DNA from: Balanoglossus misakiensis | Lineage: Eukaryota > Hemichordata | Assembly: GCA_040954595.2 (NCBI GenBank) | Contig: CM082595.2 | Coordinates: forward strand, 2,046,001-2,110,000 | Direction: 5' to 3' | Length of the DNA stretch: 64,000 nucleotides | Shown here: positions 24,701 through 36,155 of the stretch, piece by piece | Position numbering within the stretch: the first letter of the stretch is position 1 | How the letters are laid out: the number at the start of each line of letters is the position of its first letter | Translations under genes and position numbers: made by a program | Notes under the pieces: generated by a model | Told to the model about the DNA's origin: nothing | Seen by the model: the letters and a program-made list of their open reading frames with translations, nothing else | Databases searched by the model: none

Positions 24701-25158
24701 GTGTTTTGAATCGAACAGGTTTTTCCCTTTTTCTATTTTGTCGGTAAGAACCTCAAAGAAAACACCCACCAGACACTTCACATTTGTAAAAGGCTTCTGA
24801 AATTCGGATAACCTGCCCTGTATTTTTTTTATTGGAAGGTATTCGCTATCACTTTGTTGTCAAAACAAAGTCTCCTTCCGTGAAAGAGCCATGAGGACCA
24901 AAACACCCCTTGAAGAAATACCAATGACAGATGATAGATCTTGGGGTAATCTAAACCACACTTGACTTCCCAGGTATTTTGGGACCGGCTTAAACCAACC
25001 CCCAGAACAGCTTGATGCCAAACAGAAATATAGGCAATCAGCCAACCACATTAAGAAAATATGATATTTAAAATACAACTTCTTTTCTTCCGAAGTTTAT
25101 TCTCAACACAACACTTACAACTCTCATAGATTTTGTAATCCACTAACGTGCCTGGCAT
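9794..25158 (-). CDS. AFAP1: AFAP1-family actin filament-associated adaptor, 14 coding exons
   Basis: Exons (minus strand order): 25158-25119, 24388-24209, 24083-23996, 21768-21332, 20969-20897, 20716-20332, 20129-19925, 19700-19533, 19331-19105, 18781-18581, 16554-16446, 10735-10549, 10449-10131, 9817-9794. Every phase matches and the sum is 2,643 nt (880 aa plus TAG). Domains: N-terminal helix (LENLLPGLVEYF), a proline patch (DSLPPLPPEPP), the tyrosine/acidic motif GYDSDASGSYEGYESDE typical of the family, PH domain 1 at about 305-402 (RLMGTQWAKRFCIV ... AQKWLDV), a Ser-rich linker, PH domain 2 at about 526-625 (GYLNIYSSKLSDGKWNKFWC ... MAQWIRTL), then coiled coil at about 705-825. The tail LQRAKMWESMGK matches the conserved C-end of AFAP1/AFAP1L proteins. 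Family role: cytosolic scaffold cross-linking F-actin and linking Src/PKC signalling. Vertebrates have three paralogues (AFAP1, AFAP1L1, AFAP1L2); this could be the single pre-duplication gene. The first exon is the least certain. Confidence 0.88.
10736..16445 (-). other. Large AFAP1-family intron (5.7 kb)
   Basis: No exon, RNA gene or clear mobile element recognised on either strand. Sequence is A+T-rich with short frames only. Donor side 16445 (GTATGT) and acceptor side 10736 (TCTCGCAG) are clean. Confidence 0.5.
16555..18580 (-). other. AFAP1-family intron with simple repeats
   Basis: Contains a CT/CA microsatellite (17285-17330), a TG run (17437-17450) and an A+T-rich TTAATTAAT-type patch (18190-18235). 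A GGGATTGGGATT-like short repeat occurs near 17955 and 18028. No coding exon fits the flanking phase. Confidence 0.5.
21015..21066. repeat. Three-copy ~18-bp GTGGCCAC tandem repeat
   Basis: Within the AFAP1-family intron between exons 4 and 5. The block AGTGGCCAC recurs three times at steps of about 18-19 bp, separated by T-rich CTTTGTAT/CTCTATAT spacers. GTGGCCAC is itself a palindrome. Confidence 0.7.
21769..23995 (-). other. AFAP1-family intron 3 (2.2 kb)
   Basis: A+T-rich intron between exon 3 (ends 23996, phase 2) and exon 4 (starts 21768). Short frames on both strands show no domain or splice-bounded exon. I see nothing else in it. Confidence 0.45.
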
Positions 25159-28100
25159 TTTGACAAGGGTTTTAGTATCGCTACGATGTTTACACAAAAA
25201 CCCAAAGTGTACAACACTTTAGTCAGTGAAACAGCAATATTAAAGGGTCATCTTGCACACCTGATAAACAGCGATAGTTTTCTTTGCAGGGTAGCATTGT
25301 TGATAGTCTTTATACAGAGCTATAGTTTTGCGCTGTACAAATATTTTTACAGCAGTAAACTCCTTCAATAGGAGTTCATATGACCTTAATGTTGTTTTCT
25401 ATAGCGATCTCTAGTTGCCAACTGAAACATGTCAGACATTGAGTATACTACAATGATAAGCCTGAGATAAGACCTCGTTGATCTGAAATCATCATTTGTA
25501 CTCTTTAAAGTCCCAATAGCTTGCCACGAAGTTTTAGCATATTTTTAATTGATAAACTACTTTAATCTTCTCCTTATCCTATTGTAATGCATAATTTGCA
25601 TTCAAATAGTGGACTGCCTTCCCTTCCTTCCATATTTCACGCGCACCGTATAAGTTGCCTTTAGTTTTCTCCCTTCTTTTTATCCAATTTACTGTCTTTT
25701 CCTGATCTCTGACACACACTATGGTCACCGCCATCTTGTCTGTTGTTAGGACAGCACACTGTCTTATACTTATAGCATTGACTGTATACAATTTTTGTAA
25801 CCAGGGTCTCTGGTTTGACATATGCGCATAAGGCGATCGTCATCCTCTAAGCAGAAATCATTTTATCGCTCTCTTAATATGCAACAGGTGTTTCACCAAG
25901 GTCTGTTGATCCCAGAAGTAGGGCTCTGATTATGACTCCACACAAGGATGCAAATTCCTAATTTCCTTCCAGGCATCATTGCGTGGGAGATGTTTTTCCG
26001 GTCCCGGTGAGGCGATCAGCCAAACTTCTCTGAAAGTCTGCCAAAAATCAAGCTATCGTGAATGAGGTCACAGTAATAGAGAATTATTGGGTGTTTTAGT
26101 GCCTATAATTGATATCGGTATAGCAGGCAGTACAGGGGGTTAGTTCAACAAGATAAACGTTTTAAGTTGCCCGCCAACACTTGTTCATTGTATCTTTATG
26201 AATTCATCCACTGTCAGTCTTGAAATAATAATTACTGCCTTAGAAAGTTTTCTTCAAAAATAATTAAGCAAGAGAGTCTTGCATGAATATTCAGTACTGC
26301 AGCTGCAACACAAAATATTTATTTTGGCAAGCCTAGGAAGATACAATTTTACATCGCATCAAACGTCAGAGATTTAATCCCTCCCTTCCACAGAAATTTG
26401 ACTCTGCCCTTAAGGGAGCGACGATCATCTTATGCACATGCGCGTAATTTCGTACATACATCGTATAGGTAGACTTTAGTTTTGTCCCTTCTTTTCACCC
26501 AATTTGTTGTCTTTTTCCGATCTCCGACACGAACTATGATTGCATATTGTTAGGACAGCACACTGCCTTATAGCATTGACTGTACTTTACAGGAGAAAGT
26601 CATGTTGCTAAATTGCCATGTTTTCATTCTTTGAATTGCAAAGACCACTTGACAGGCATTTTGTACTGAAATGTTCAGAATTTTTCAGCCGTGATTGAGT
26701 TACGCCAACCAGAGAAATACAAGAGTCTCAGATACCATTTCTCATGGGTATAAAGGGAAGCAATCAGGCAGATGCCTATTTACTTTTGCAGCCGTAACAA
26801 CAAATACAATATTAATTTCACAACTGCATCTTGAGTTTCAAGTACGTTCTGCTCCTGGATATGCGTCCAGTTTCCAGGATTACCGTATTTCCAAATAGAG
26901 CAACCAAGACGATGTGGATAAGCTCTAACATTCTGAGTGACCTATCGTTGCAAAACTTTACGCATATATTAAACTTGTAGACTTTGCATTTTACGTTAAA
27001 GTTGGTTTAACTTTGCTCAGCAACTGGAAGTTCAAAGAAACATTGTGCTTTTTCAACAAATTTAGTTAACCCTGTATAAAACATTTTTCTTTAGTTTGAC
27101 TGCAGCTGATAGCAAAATCATTCTTGCAACTTTGATGAACTTGATGTAGGTTCTGCATAACAGTAACTGTCATGTACGGGTTGACAAAATTGATTCTTGT
27201 ACAATGATCAATGTGGAGAAAAGATCACAGAAAAGCAACTGAGCTGAAAAACAGAGAAGCAAATTACCTTTGTATGTGAAGAGGCACTTTTCTTTCATGG
27301 TGATGAGGGAGGCGAAGAAAGTTTTGCAAAATAATGAAGTTGACTACCCCAACATCATCACTCCTCACACTATTTATAGTAAGGATGACTCATTCTACTT
27401 GTCGTGCTTTGACTTTCCTCATCTCAACATATTTGCATCATTCATTTTTGCACACGTTTTTCCCCCTCCGTCAATCACCGTCACTGAATCAACTGGGACA
27501 CATATCTGTGATGCTTTCCCCGATCATGCAGGAACTCAAAACCAAACTCTGAATGACAAAATGCCAAGTTGGCCCTCCCCTCAGAAAGGTGTTGTCAGTT
27601 GAGTTATCAATAGACCGTGTTAAATTTTTCCCCCCTCTGCACGCCCAGATAGTTTCCTGTTGACATTTGCATCCATTGGCTATCACAGACTCACTCCTAA
27701 ATAGGTATACCATGGCAGATCACACTTAACTGTGTATACAGTAGTACGTGCAGTCGTAAGTTTCCTGTAGTAATTTCAAGGTTTTCCTTAAAAAAAAGGA
27801 TCCCCCATCGTGTATGTAACAACATCCTGTATCCATTACCAAGGCTAAAATTAATTGAGGAAAAAAATTGCCAAAAATTTTAATGTATTTTCCATTTTTT
27901 TGTCTGTTTGATGTTCATGAAAAGTTCCTGTAAGAGTAAAGTAAGTGTTGTCCCTCATTATGGTATGTACTAGCTGTCATGTTAAGTTTTTCCTCCAATG
28001 GTCAACAAGGCTCTCTCTTTCTATCTTTCCCTCTCTCTATATATTTAAATTTGCTACATAATTGCTGACAACTTTGTCATTTTATTTTCAAATCAATGCA

Positions 28101-28880
28101 GAATGACAGTGGGTGCTCTACAGGTTGTTAATATTGACTTAATTGGACGCTTGCTAAGACTGTCAACAGTAGATTTGTAGAATAGTTGACCGTGTCAAGG
28201 TGAATGCACTTAAACCGTTAAGTCACCCAGGTCAATGCACGGTGTAAACATACACACAGTACCTGGTACAGGTATACAATGAACTTTTAACAACCGTTGT
28301 ACTTGAACCGTTAACTTACAATTTGCAATTCAAGTGTTTGTAATGGGGTTCAATTACAAGGATGTTAATTCAGCCAATCATGTATGAACATGCACCTAGT
28401 GAGTCTTCTAACCTGATATATGGTTGATCGAGCCAGCATTCAGTGCTTTTGGCCATTGGGTATAAGGATGCAAAAGACACCTACATGTTACCTGTGTACA
28501 TGTATATGTTTCTTAAACTTGAAGCCCCAGGAACTTCAACTCTTGGCTATTTTTTCAGTATAAACTCCACTTTGGTAATTGGCCAGTTTGCTGTATGGGC
28601 AGCCCGCTGAGAATACCAGTATTTATCATTTTTAAATGACTTCCAGAATTCAGAACACCTCGTTCAATTGCAATACAATTCACCGTCAAAGTGTTAAACC
28701 GTTACAGTTCAAATATTTTTCTTTCTGCAATGCACTGGTTTTTTCACAGGAAGTTTAGCAGTCTGTGTACATTACTTCTGTCTTGGTTCACTCCTCTCCT
28801 TTAATTGACATGACTCATACTGCAAGACAGAAAGTAGGTCAGGATAGACTTCTAACATATTCATATTTGGTGCCCTAGAT
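25159..28880. other. Intergenic region upstream of the AFAP1-family gene
   Basis: No recognised gene. It contains two related ~115-bp segments (about 25665-25780 and 26475-26585) and a candidate alternative first exon on the minus strand at 27268-27298 (see findings). From 27780 to 28880 the sequence is unremarkable, with a CTCTCT-type patch near 28015-28040. Confidence 0.4.
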
Positions 28881-28891
28881 GTACTTATGAG

Positions 28892-29075
28892 CAATCTGAT
28901 TAAAATCAGATGTAGAGTTAGGACCAATCTTTACCTTTGGTGATTCTTGGCTGTTCTGTTAGGAAGGGATGGCCACACTCCAGTAGTGTGGCGCTTACAT
29001 ACAGTGAACAGAACAGAACGATCACACCAAAGGTAAAGACAGCGCCTAACTCTACATCTGTTTTTAATCAGATTG
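28892..29075. mobile_element. 184-bp hairpin MITE with ~70-bp terminal inverted repeats
   Basis: The left arm starts CAATCTGATTAAAATCAGAT. The right arm read on the minus strand starts CAATCTGATTAAAAACAGAT. Both continue GTAGAGTTAGG and, after a short divergence, CTTTACCTTTGGTG...TTCTGTT. The arms cover about 70 bp each, leaving a loop of about 45 bp. No coding capacity. This is the structure of a non-autonomous DNA transposon; the family is not identified. Confidence 0.8.
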
Positions 29076-29777
29076 ATTTTTGAGCCTCATAACAGATTTT
29101 CACTGGCCATGTGGAGAAAATGGTCCACCACATGGTCACCACAAAACTTTATAAATTAGATATGTTTTATTAGGGTTTCGAGACCAGAGGGGTCTCGAAA
29201 CCCTCTTGAAATCGTGTTGTTTTTTATTATTATTATTCTTCTTCCCACTATTAAAAACAGCCGCTATTCGAAGACCGTTGCACCCAATGACTTGAAATTT
29301 GGCTCATAGGTAAAACTCAAAGCAAGTAATTTTCTGATCATGTCACTATGGCAACAGGTCACATGACCTGGCAGCCATATTGGATTTAAACTTTTAAATT
29401 GGTCTAATTTGCATAAAAAATGAAGAATCCAAATTCTGTTCAGAAACTTTGTGGACCATATGGCCAGGGTCCTATATGCCAAATTTCAATGTCTAAGTCC
29501 TTGCCGATTTTGAGGAGATGATTTTTAAAGCATTATTTTTCATATTTTCCATGACCATTGGACCCAGCCATTGGCCTATACTTTCCATGGTTAAGCTATG
29601 GCCCCCTAGGATTTTAGATTTATGCCCAAGATCTCAACATCCGCTGGGCTGATCAGCTTCAAATTTTGTGTGCAGCTAGCCTACCTTCCGACAATCAGTT
29701 CCAACTGGAAAAAATAATATGAAAAATCGACCGATTTTTTTATATTAATTTTTTTATGAAATCTATACCTATACTTA

Positions 29778-30587
29778 GGCTGCATTCACAAACACCTCTG
29801 GAGGGGGGGGCGGGAGAATTCAATTTTTTTTACCGCTAATTTTCACATGCCCCCCTTCCGAACTGCCAATATTTTCAAATCCCCCCTTCCGAACTGCCAA
29901 AATTTTGAAATCCCCCCCCCCCATTTTCTTTCACAGAGCAAAACACATCACCTATCTATCTTGTAAAAAGAAAAACAGCGCTCCCATGAAAAGAATTTGA
30001 AACTGATGTTTCCCCTCATCAGTGGGTATTAAAACTGAACATTGTTTTTATTTTTTAAGTACATATATTTGTATTCTGTGTTGGGAGACATTGTAAACCG
30101 AGAATTGAAGGGGGTGGGTTTGGGAGGGGGTATCCCCCTCCCACGTAAGAAAATTTTCTAAAATACAGAGCTCAAAGCTGCATTTTAATGAACCCGGCAA
30201 AAGCAAATTAACTCAACTACCGGTATGTTGGGGTCCAGGGGAGGACAAATTTAACCGTCGCCGCTCAAAGTTATCATGGGGTGGGGCAAGTCCCCTGACC
30301 TGGGACACTAGATAAACCAGTCAATGATTGAAAGGTGTTGATGAATGGAGGGGGTGGGTGTGGGAGGGGGTGTCCCCCTCCCACATTAGAAAATTTTGTA
30401 AAATAAAGGGCGCGAAACTGCATTTTTGTGGACTCAAAATAAATATTTAGTCGTTAAAGTTTTCAAGTCCCCCCCCTTTCAGTCCCTAAATTATTTCAAA
30501 TCCCCCCCTTACATACCCTCAATTTTTTCAAATCCCCCCCCTCAATTCTCCCGCCCCCCCCCTCCAGAGGTGTTTGTGAATGCAGCC
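29778..30587. mobile_element. 810-bp nested MITE, PIF/Harbinger-like (TTA duplication)
   Basis: Terminal inverted repeats of about 45 bp: the left end starts GGCTGCATTCACAAACACCT and the right end is its reverse complement, ending at 30587. Both continue into a G-run/C-run and CGGGAGAATT. The element is flanked by TTA on both sides (29775-29777 and 30588-30590), the 3-bp target duplication known for PIF/Harbinger elements. The interior is built of CCCCCCTT-rich blocks and two related ~80-bp segments beginning near 30109 and 30350. No coding capacity. Confidence 0.78.
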
Positions 30588-30672
30588 TTATTCCACTATA
30601 CTTAAGCTATGGCCACATCTTTTTGTAGAATTCTGGTCAGTGCAATAGTCCTATCGGCTATTGTGCAGCATA

Positions 30673-31689
30673 GGACCAAAATAAGAAGCCAAATTTAAGG
30701 CTCACCTGTGACACCTGCTTAACTCATTAACTATTTGCATACCTAATTCCAGGCAAACCAATAGGGCTACAGGTCTGGTTTTTGTCAGAAATGGATCAGT
30801 ATGGGGTCAATTTTTTTCCCCAAATTTTGGGTGACCTTGGGTGACCTTTGACCTACTTTCGCATATCTCAGCATCCAGAGCAGGTACAGCTTAGGTGTTT
30901 GGGTGGATGGGACCAAAATAAGAAGCCAAATTTAAGGCTCACCTGTGACACCTGCTTAACTCATTAACTATGTGCATACCTAATTCCAGGCAAACCAATA
31001 GGGCTACAGGTCTGGTTTTTGTCGGACATGGACCAGTATGGGGTCAAATTTCCCCCCCAAATTTTGGGTGACCTTGGGTGACCTTTGACCTACTTTCGCA
31101 TACCTCAGCATCCAGAGCAGGTACAGCTTAGGTGTTTGGGTGGATGGGACCAAAATAAGAAGCCAAATTTAAGGCTCACCTGTGACACCTGCTTAACTCA
31201 TTAACTATGTGCATACCTAATTCCAGGCAAACCAATAGGGCTACAGGTCTGGTTTTTGTCGGACATGGACCAGTATGGGGACAAATTTTTTTCCCAAACT
31301 TTGGATGTTCTTGGGTGACCTTTGACCTACTTTCACATATCTCGGCATCCAGAGCAGGTACAGCTTAGGTGTTTGGACAGACAGGACCAAAATAAGAAGC
31401 CAAATTTTAGAGTCACCTGTGACACCTGCCTAACTCATTAATTATGTGCATACCTAATTCCAGGCAAACCAGTAGGGCTACAAGTCTGGTTTTTGTTGGA
31501 CATGGACCAGTATAGCGTAACAATTTTCTGCTTATATTAAGCGTGACCTCACGTGACCTTTGACCTACTTTTCGACATCTCAGCATCCACAGCACATACA
31601 CCCTTGGCATTTGGAGTGATAGAACAACTAATGCAGTAATTAAATATGCACAAATCTATCTCCGATAGCGAACCAATAGGGCTAGTAGT
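30673..31689. repeat. Tandem array, 237-bp unit, four copies plus a partial
   Basis: GGACCAAAATAAGAAGCC begins units at 30673, 30910, 31147 and 31384, exactly 237 bp apart each time. A degenerate fifth unit starts near 31621 and ends with ACCAATAGGGCTA just before the right terminus of the host element. Units one to three are nearly identical and the fourth is more diverged. Each carries a short internal GTGACCTTGGGTGACCTTTG doublet. Confidence 0.88.
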
Positions 31690-31701
31690 GTCTCGAAACC
31701 C

Positions 31702-34700
31702 GCTTATTGCTGTTCACAGCTATATTATAAACATGTATCAATCCTTTAAATGTTTTCTAAGCTCGTCACTGCACTTTCACTTTCATAGCCATGCATGTTT
31801 TTAAAATCACTTTAACCTTGGGACGGCTGACCCCATCACCCTGAATTTTCCTGTAAGCACAAAGATCCCTTCCTCTGCATGTAACTCTAAATATTTATAA
31901 AATAGAGAAGTGATATGTTGTTCTAGAAAAGACGGAATCAACTTCTGTTTGGATACATTCATAACCTGTGACCTTTTGGAACTATAAATGACATTTCTGA
32001 ACTTACTGGAATTGCACGAAACCACAATAAAACATGACATATGACCCCACCTTGTCTACTTCAAAAAGAAACTAATTCTACTAATAAGAAATTTTCATCA
32101 AGACTCAAGTCAAAGGGTTACTGACAACAGTCAGCAAGTTTATACACACATTTATACTAAAACTATTATTTTTGTATAACTTTCGTACATATGCACACAA
32201 ACACACACACACAGACATAGAAATTGAGTTTAAGTACTTTTATTAGTTTAACGTTTTTTTTATATGGAAGGCAAACATGTACAAAGATGGTTACGGTTGA
32301 TTTGAAAGTCATTTTCAGGGTCTCGTAACACAGTGCATAGATGAGTTCACTTTGTAGGGCATATATCCGCCTTCTATCGCAAACCAAAACACAGAGATGA
32401 AGAGTGGTCGGTTTGTTCCTAACAAGGCTGACATTTGGCAAGAGGCATCTGGAACATTACCTCAGGCTAATGGCATTCTGACCACAAAGCCCTTCTCCCA
32501 AAATGACCAACTTCCGACAGCTTCTGGTCATCGGTCAACGCTGTTTTAACAGACCATGGACTCAGTTGACAGAGTTCGGCTTCATGGACTGCAAAGCCAG
32601 GCACAGCGAGACGATACTTGATTATTTTTCTTATTTGTCATAATCCCAAAACAGCAACATTGCCTTGCTGCCCTTCTTAACCCTTTCACCCCCAGTTCCC
32701 TCTGTAGTGGTCCAACTTCACCATGGAAAATAATGGATTTGGACAAAACCATGGTGGTGAAAAGGTTAATGCTAAGCCACAAAATGTCATGTAGCCATGT
32801 TTGCTGTACAACTAAGTTTTGGAGCAAAGTGGACAAAATACGGCTAGATACTAGACTATCTTAGCACCGTTGTTAACTTTGAAGCAGAACATCATTCCAC
32901 AGATAAATCTGAGGATACAAGTAATTAACTTTATTCAAGGTGATACAACAAGATAGTCAGAAAACTAATCTTAGGTTTGATCAGTTTACCTGATAGCTGA
33001 TAACCTAATTAAATTAACCCCAGTTCAACCAGATGATACCAGCTTTAGTATGAACAAATGGGGATTTTGAATTGATGTAAGAATACCTGTTCAAAGAAGA
33101 ATGATTTCAGGGCAGTGTAGCTTCAGTTTATTGAAAGTGTTTGGGTTTGTAGTGGCTCTGAACATGTGGAGACACTTGCAGACGATTGTTATCATTCATG
33201 GCTCCTGGAGGTTACTGCAGACTGATTACCGCTGGTAGCTGAGCAAACTGTATGGAAGTAATCTGCAAGGATGTTTCCATGGGGATTAATAGCTGGAGGG
33301 GGGTCTATGTAGCTATCATGAGACAACAGAGTGAATACTTAGCAAAGAATAAGATGGCACCTGAGACAATGATGAAAACACTATGGTGAGCCATCATTGT
33401 TAACAAGAAAAACACACACTGCAAAACCCAAAAGTGAAAATAAGAGCATACCAATGCAAAACTGATGAGTATGATGTTTGTTTTTAAATTGATGTTGTAT
33501 GAGAAGAATAATGCAATCAAAACAACTGGTTAAAAAGTTGACCAAAGTGCCTAAATATATTCTACAGTTAGATATATTTCAGACTGAGTTTCATCTTAAA
33601 AAGAAACAGTTACACTCACTGTTGTGATTGTGTTTTCTTTGTTACTTGGCCTTGCAAGGTTTTTCCAATAGTGTCTTATTTGTTTGGCTGGAACAGTAAC
33701 AATTAAAGTGAGACTGTTTGTATCGGAACCATGTGACCAAAACATGGTATCAAAAGTGAGGCAAGTTTTAATGTCACTTTTGCATAGTGTATAGTACTTT
33801 TGACTTGTCATAAATATTACTCTGCTTATAAATAAGAAGTCATACATGCCTAAATGATTTGCACCCCCATTCTTTAACCAAGATGCTGATCATGGAAAGG
33901 AAGAAAATATGGATAAATTGTGATGACATTTATGGCATAAACTTCATACAGACGTTAGAACTCAGCACATATTAGGGTCTAATCTGACTGTTGTTATCAA
34001 AAACACCCACTCAGGTACTGGTAACTACAATCACTTCAATCACATTATCCTGTTTCAGTAGATAGGGTAATATTGATGATCCTTCAAAGGTCAAAGGTCA
34101 ACACACTATATACTTAAACAATTTTGAAACTGTACCTACCTAGTAACTTCAAGAACTTATTCTTATAAGAAATAAGAACTTCTTATAATAAATAAGAATT
34201 TCTCATTTCTTATAAGAAATTCTCATTTCTAAATGGGACCACCGTGTCCTTGACGCGATTTTTATTTGTTTGGACTTGCACAAGAATTTAGTGTATTTAA
34301 ACAGAGCCAGTTATCAACACATTAAAATGATTACTCTGGTGTCAAAACATAGCTGTAGAATTCTCAAGATTTTTAAAACGATTGTCATACTGAGTCACAC
34401 CTTTCTTGTCTTAAAAGTAGTTTGTTATGCAGTATCTTTTTCTCAAAAGTTTTCACTTTAATGAAGTAGAATTTATTACTAGCATCAAGTGAGATTTTTG
34501 AGCAATATTGTCAAGTTATTTTGTGTCAGAGTTATTTTGTGTGTTTTCTGAAGGATTTTGTACAGCTTTCGTACACTTTATTTCGTGTACATTTCAATGT
34601 ATTATGCGCGCGTAGACGCAGCTACAGCGCGCGCTGGACACGTAAAGTACTCGACCAAAGATATACATATACACATTGAAAATTTAACAATAACTTTGTT

Positions 34701-35979
34701 CGGTTAAGTCACCAACCAGGAAAAAGTCTGTCATAATATTCTATTTGTTGTACACGAAGCTTATCAGCTGTGGTGTTCGTTAGGTAACACTTCTGTCGGT
34801 CTCTTTTGTAAATAATACCCTCTTTTCAGTGGCTGTGTCAATACACAGTGAATGCATTGTTCACAACCAGGGCAGAAACTGTTCACTGTTTAGTTGCACT
34901 GTTTGGTGTCCAACGAAAGACGGAAACCTTATGTTTTTTCTTTAGGGAATTCGTTCAGAATACACGTGGATCCGATCAGAAACACGTTCCAACATCAACC
35001 CAGATACACGTATAGTCCATTTCGTTCGTATATTGTCAATTTCCAGACGGGAAATGTCAATTACACACAGTGCGCGCGTAGATGAAAGCGACATTTAGAC
35101 ACGGACACGGGACAGCGTCAAATGGAATGTGATTGTGAACATATATAAAACCATATGAAAGAGAGAAGTATCGGACTGTACCAAAATTGCAGTCCAAATT
35201 CCTTGTCGGGACACCGCATGATTCATAATTGGACGTTCGCGCCGGACGATACACCACGCTGTGTTGTAAATTGATATCACAGGGCGCGAACAGAGTACAC
35301 CACTCGATCATACAAAACAAAGCTCGACTTACCATCAAGTTTCTGATCCATTTTGTGAAGGTGAAACTAGACTCCTGTGCCCCTGTGTCACATGGGCTCC
35401 GCACATTCAGAGAAACATTTTAAGTATCAGAAAAACGCATAGAATCCAGTCAGGAATGTGCCCTTTTCGTTAACTCTCGGCAGCGGAGGGCCTCATAAAG
35501 ATCATCGAGCAAGAAGTGAAGTTTATACAAGACGTTTCACTTTCAGTCGAGCACCCTGCAAAAATAATATCTAGCTCTTCCCGACTTCAAATGTAATTGA
35601 AAGTGATGCACTGATGTAAAACTATACAAATCGCAACAAAAATGTAAGCTTCTTCCGGCAAACTCCGAATAGCCACTACTTCCCTTGTTTCTTTCTAATC
35701 TTGACCGTCCCACAAGAGCAAATGTTTTCCTTTCCAAGATCTAGAGATAGAGATTTGACCAATCAAGAGCTGTCTATCATATAGTTCACTGTCAATGTAA
35801 AGTTTGTTTTGATTCGTCAAAAGTTTTGAGCGCAGGTATAAAACTTACTCATGTTCTACGGGTCATGAATTTTACATTTGTAAAGATATATTTTTCACAT
35901 GAAGAACCAACGACGCATTTTCTTCCAAACTTAGAAGAAAGAAAAGGAAATACGAAAATCGTACACGTTTTTGTCTTTG
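31702..35979. other. Intergenic region between AFAP1-family gene and ELYS
   Basis: Apart from the 93-bp element at 32677 and a self-complementary TTCTTATAAGAA-rich patch (34147-34232) I see no feature. Short frames on both strands lack domain content or splice context. CpG frequency rises after about 34.6 kb towards the ELYS promoter. Confidence 0.4.
32677..32769. mobile_element. 93-bp TTAA-ended miniature inverted-repeat element, copy 1
   Basis: Begins TTAACCCTTTCACCCCCAGT and ends GGTGGTGAAAAGGTTAA, so the ends are inverted repeats of each other. It shares its interior (GTTCCCTCT-GTGGTCCAA, GGTTTGGAC-type, AACCATGGTGGTG) with copies at 37911 and 48243. TTAA at both ends fits piggyBac-type target choice, an inference. 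Confidence 0.72.
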
Positions 35980-36155
35980 GTGAGAGGTGAGGGCGCGCGA
36001 CTTGCGCAAACGCCTGCGTGCCTGCCACTTCCGCGTGCACAAAATGGCGCCGTCCATTCAAAGTTGGTTGGCGTATTTCAAGGCATAAAAACGAGCGATA
36101 TTGCAGAAAATAGGCATACTTGGCGACTTCCAAGGAAACTACTGTGAACCGAACG
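35980..36155 (+). promoter_or_regulatory. Probable ELYS promoter and non-coding first exon
   Basis: A CpG-rich stretch (GCGCGCGACTTGCGCAAACG) in otherwise A+T-rich DNA. It carries an ETS-type CACTTCCGC (36027-36035) and AAAATGGCGCCG (36041-36052), close to the YY1 initiator motif of housekeeping promoters. A clean donor CG/GTAAGG follows at 36155/36156. The next acceptor, CTCTACAG at 36990-36997, opens the exon with the ELYS start codon. A non-coding first exon ending at 36155 is inferred; the start site itself cannot be seen. Confidence 0.5.

Larger units (their letters stand above)
29172..31701. mobile_element. ~2.5-kb non-autonomous element with GGGTTTCGAGAC ends
   Basis: The left end is a near-perfect hairpin: arms 29172-29185 and 29191-29204 (AGGGTTTCGAGACC / GGTCTCGAAACCCT) around a 5-nt loop. 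The same 12 bp, GTCTCGAAACCC, closes the right end at 31690-31701. After the left hairpin comes a T-rich TTATTATTATT run. No transposase frame is seen. Inside lie an 810-bp nested element and a 237-bp tandem array. The boundaries are inferred from these shared ends. Confidence 0.6.

Noticed and set aside
27270-27602. 110-residue plus-strand frame upstream of the AFAP1-family gene
   Set aside because: No domain, no splice context, composition like the surrounding non-coding DNA.
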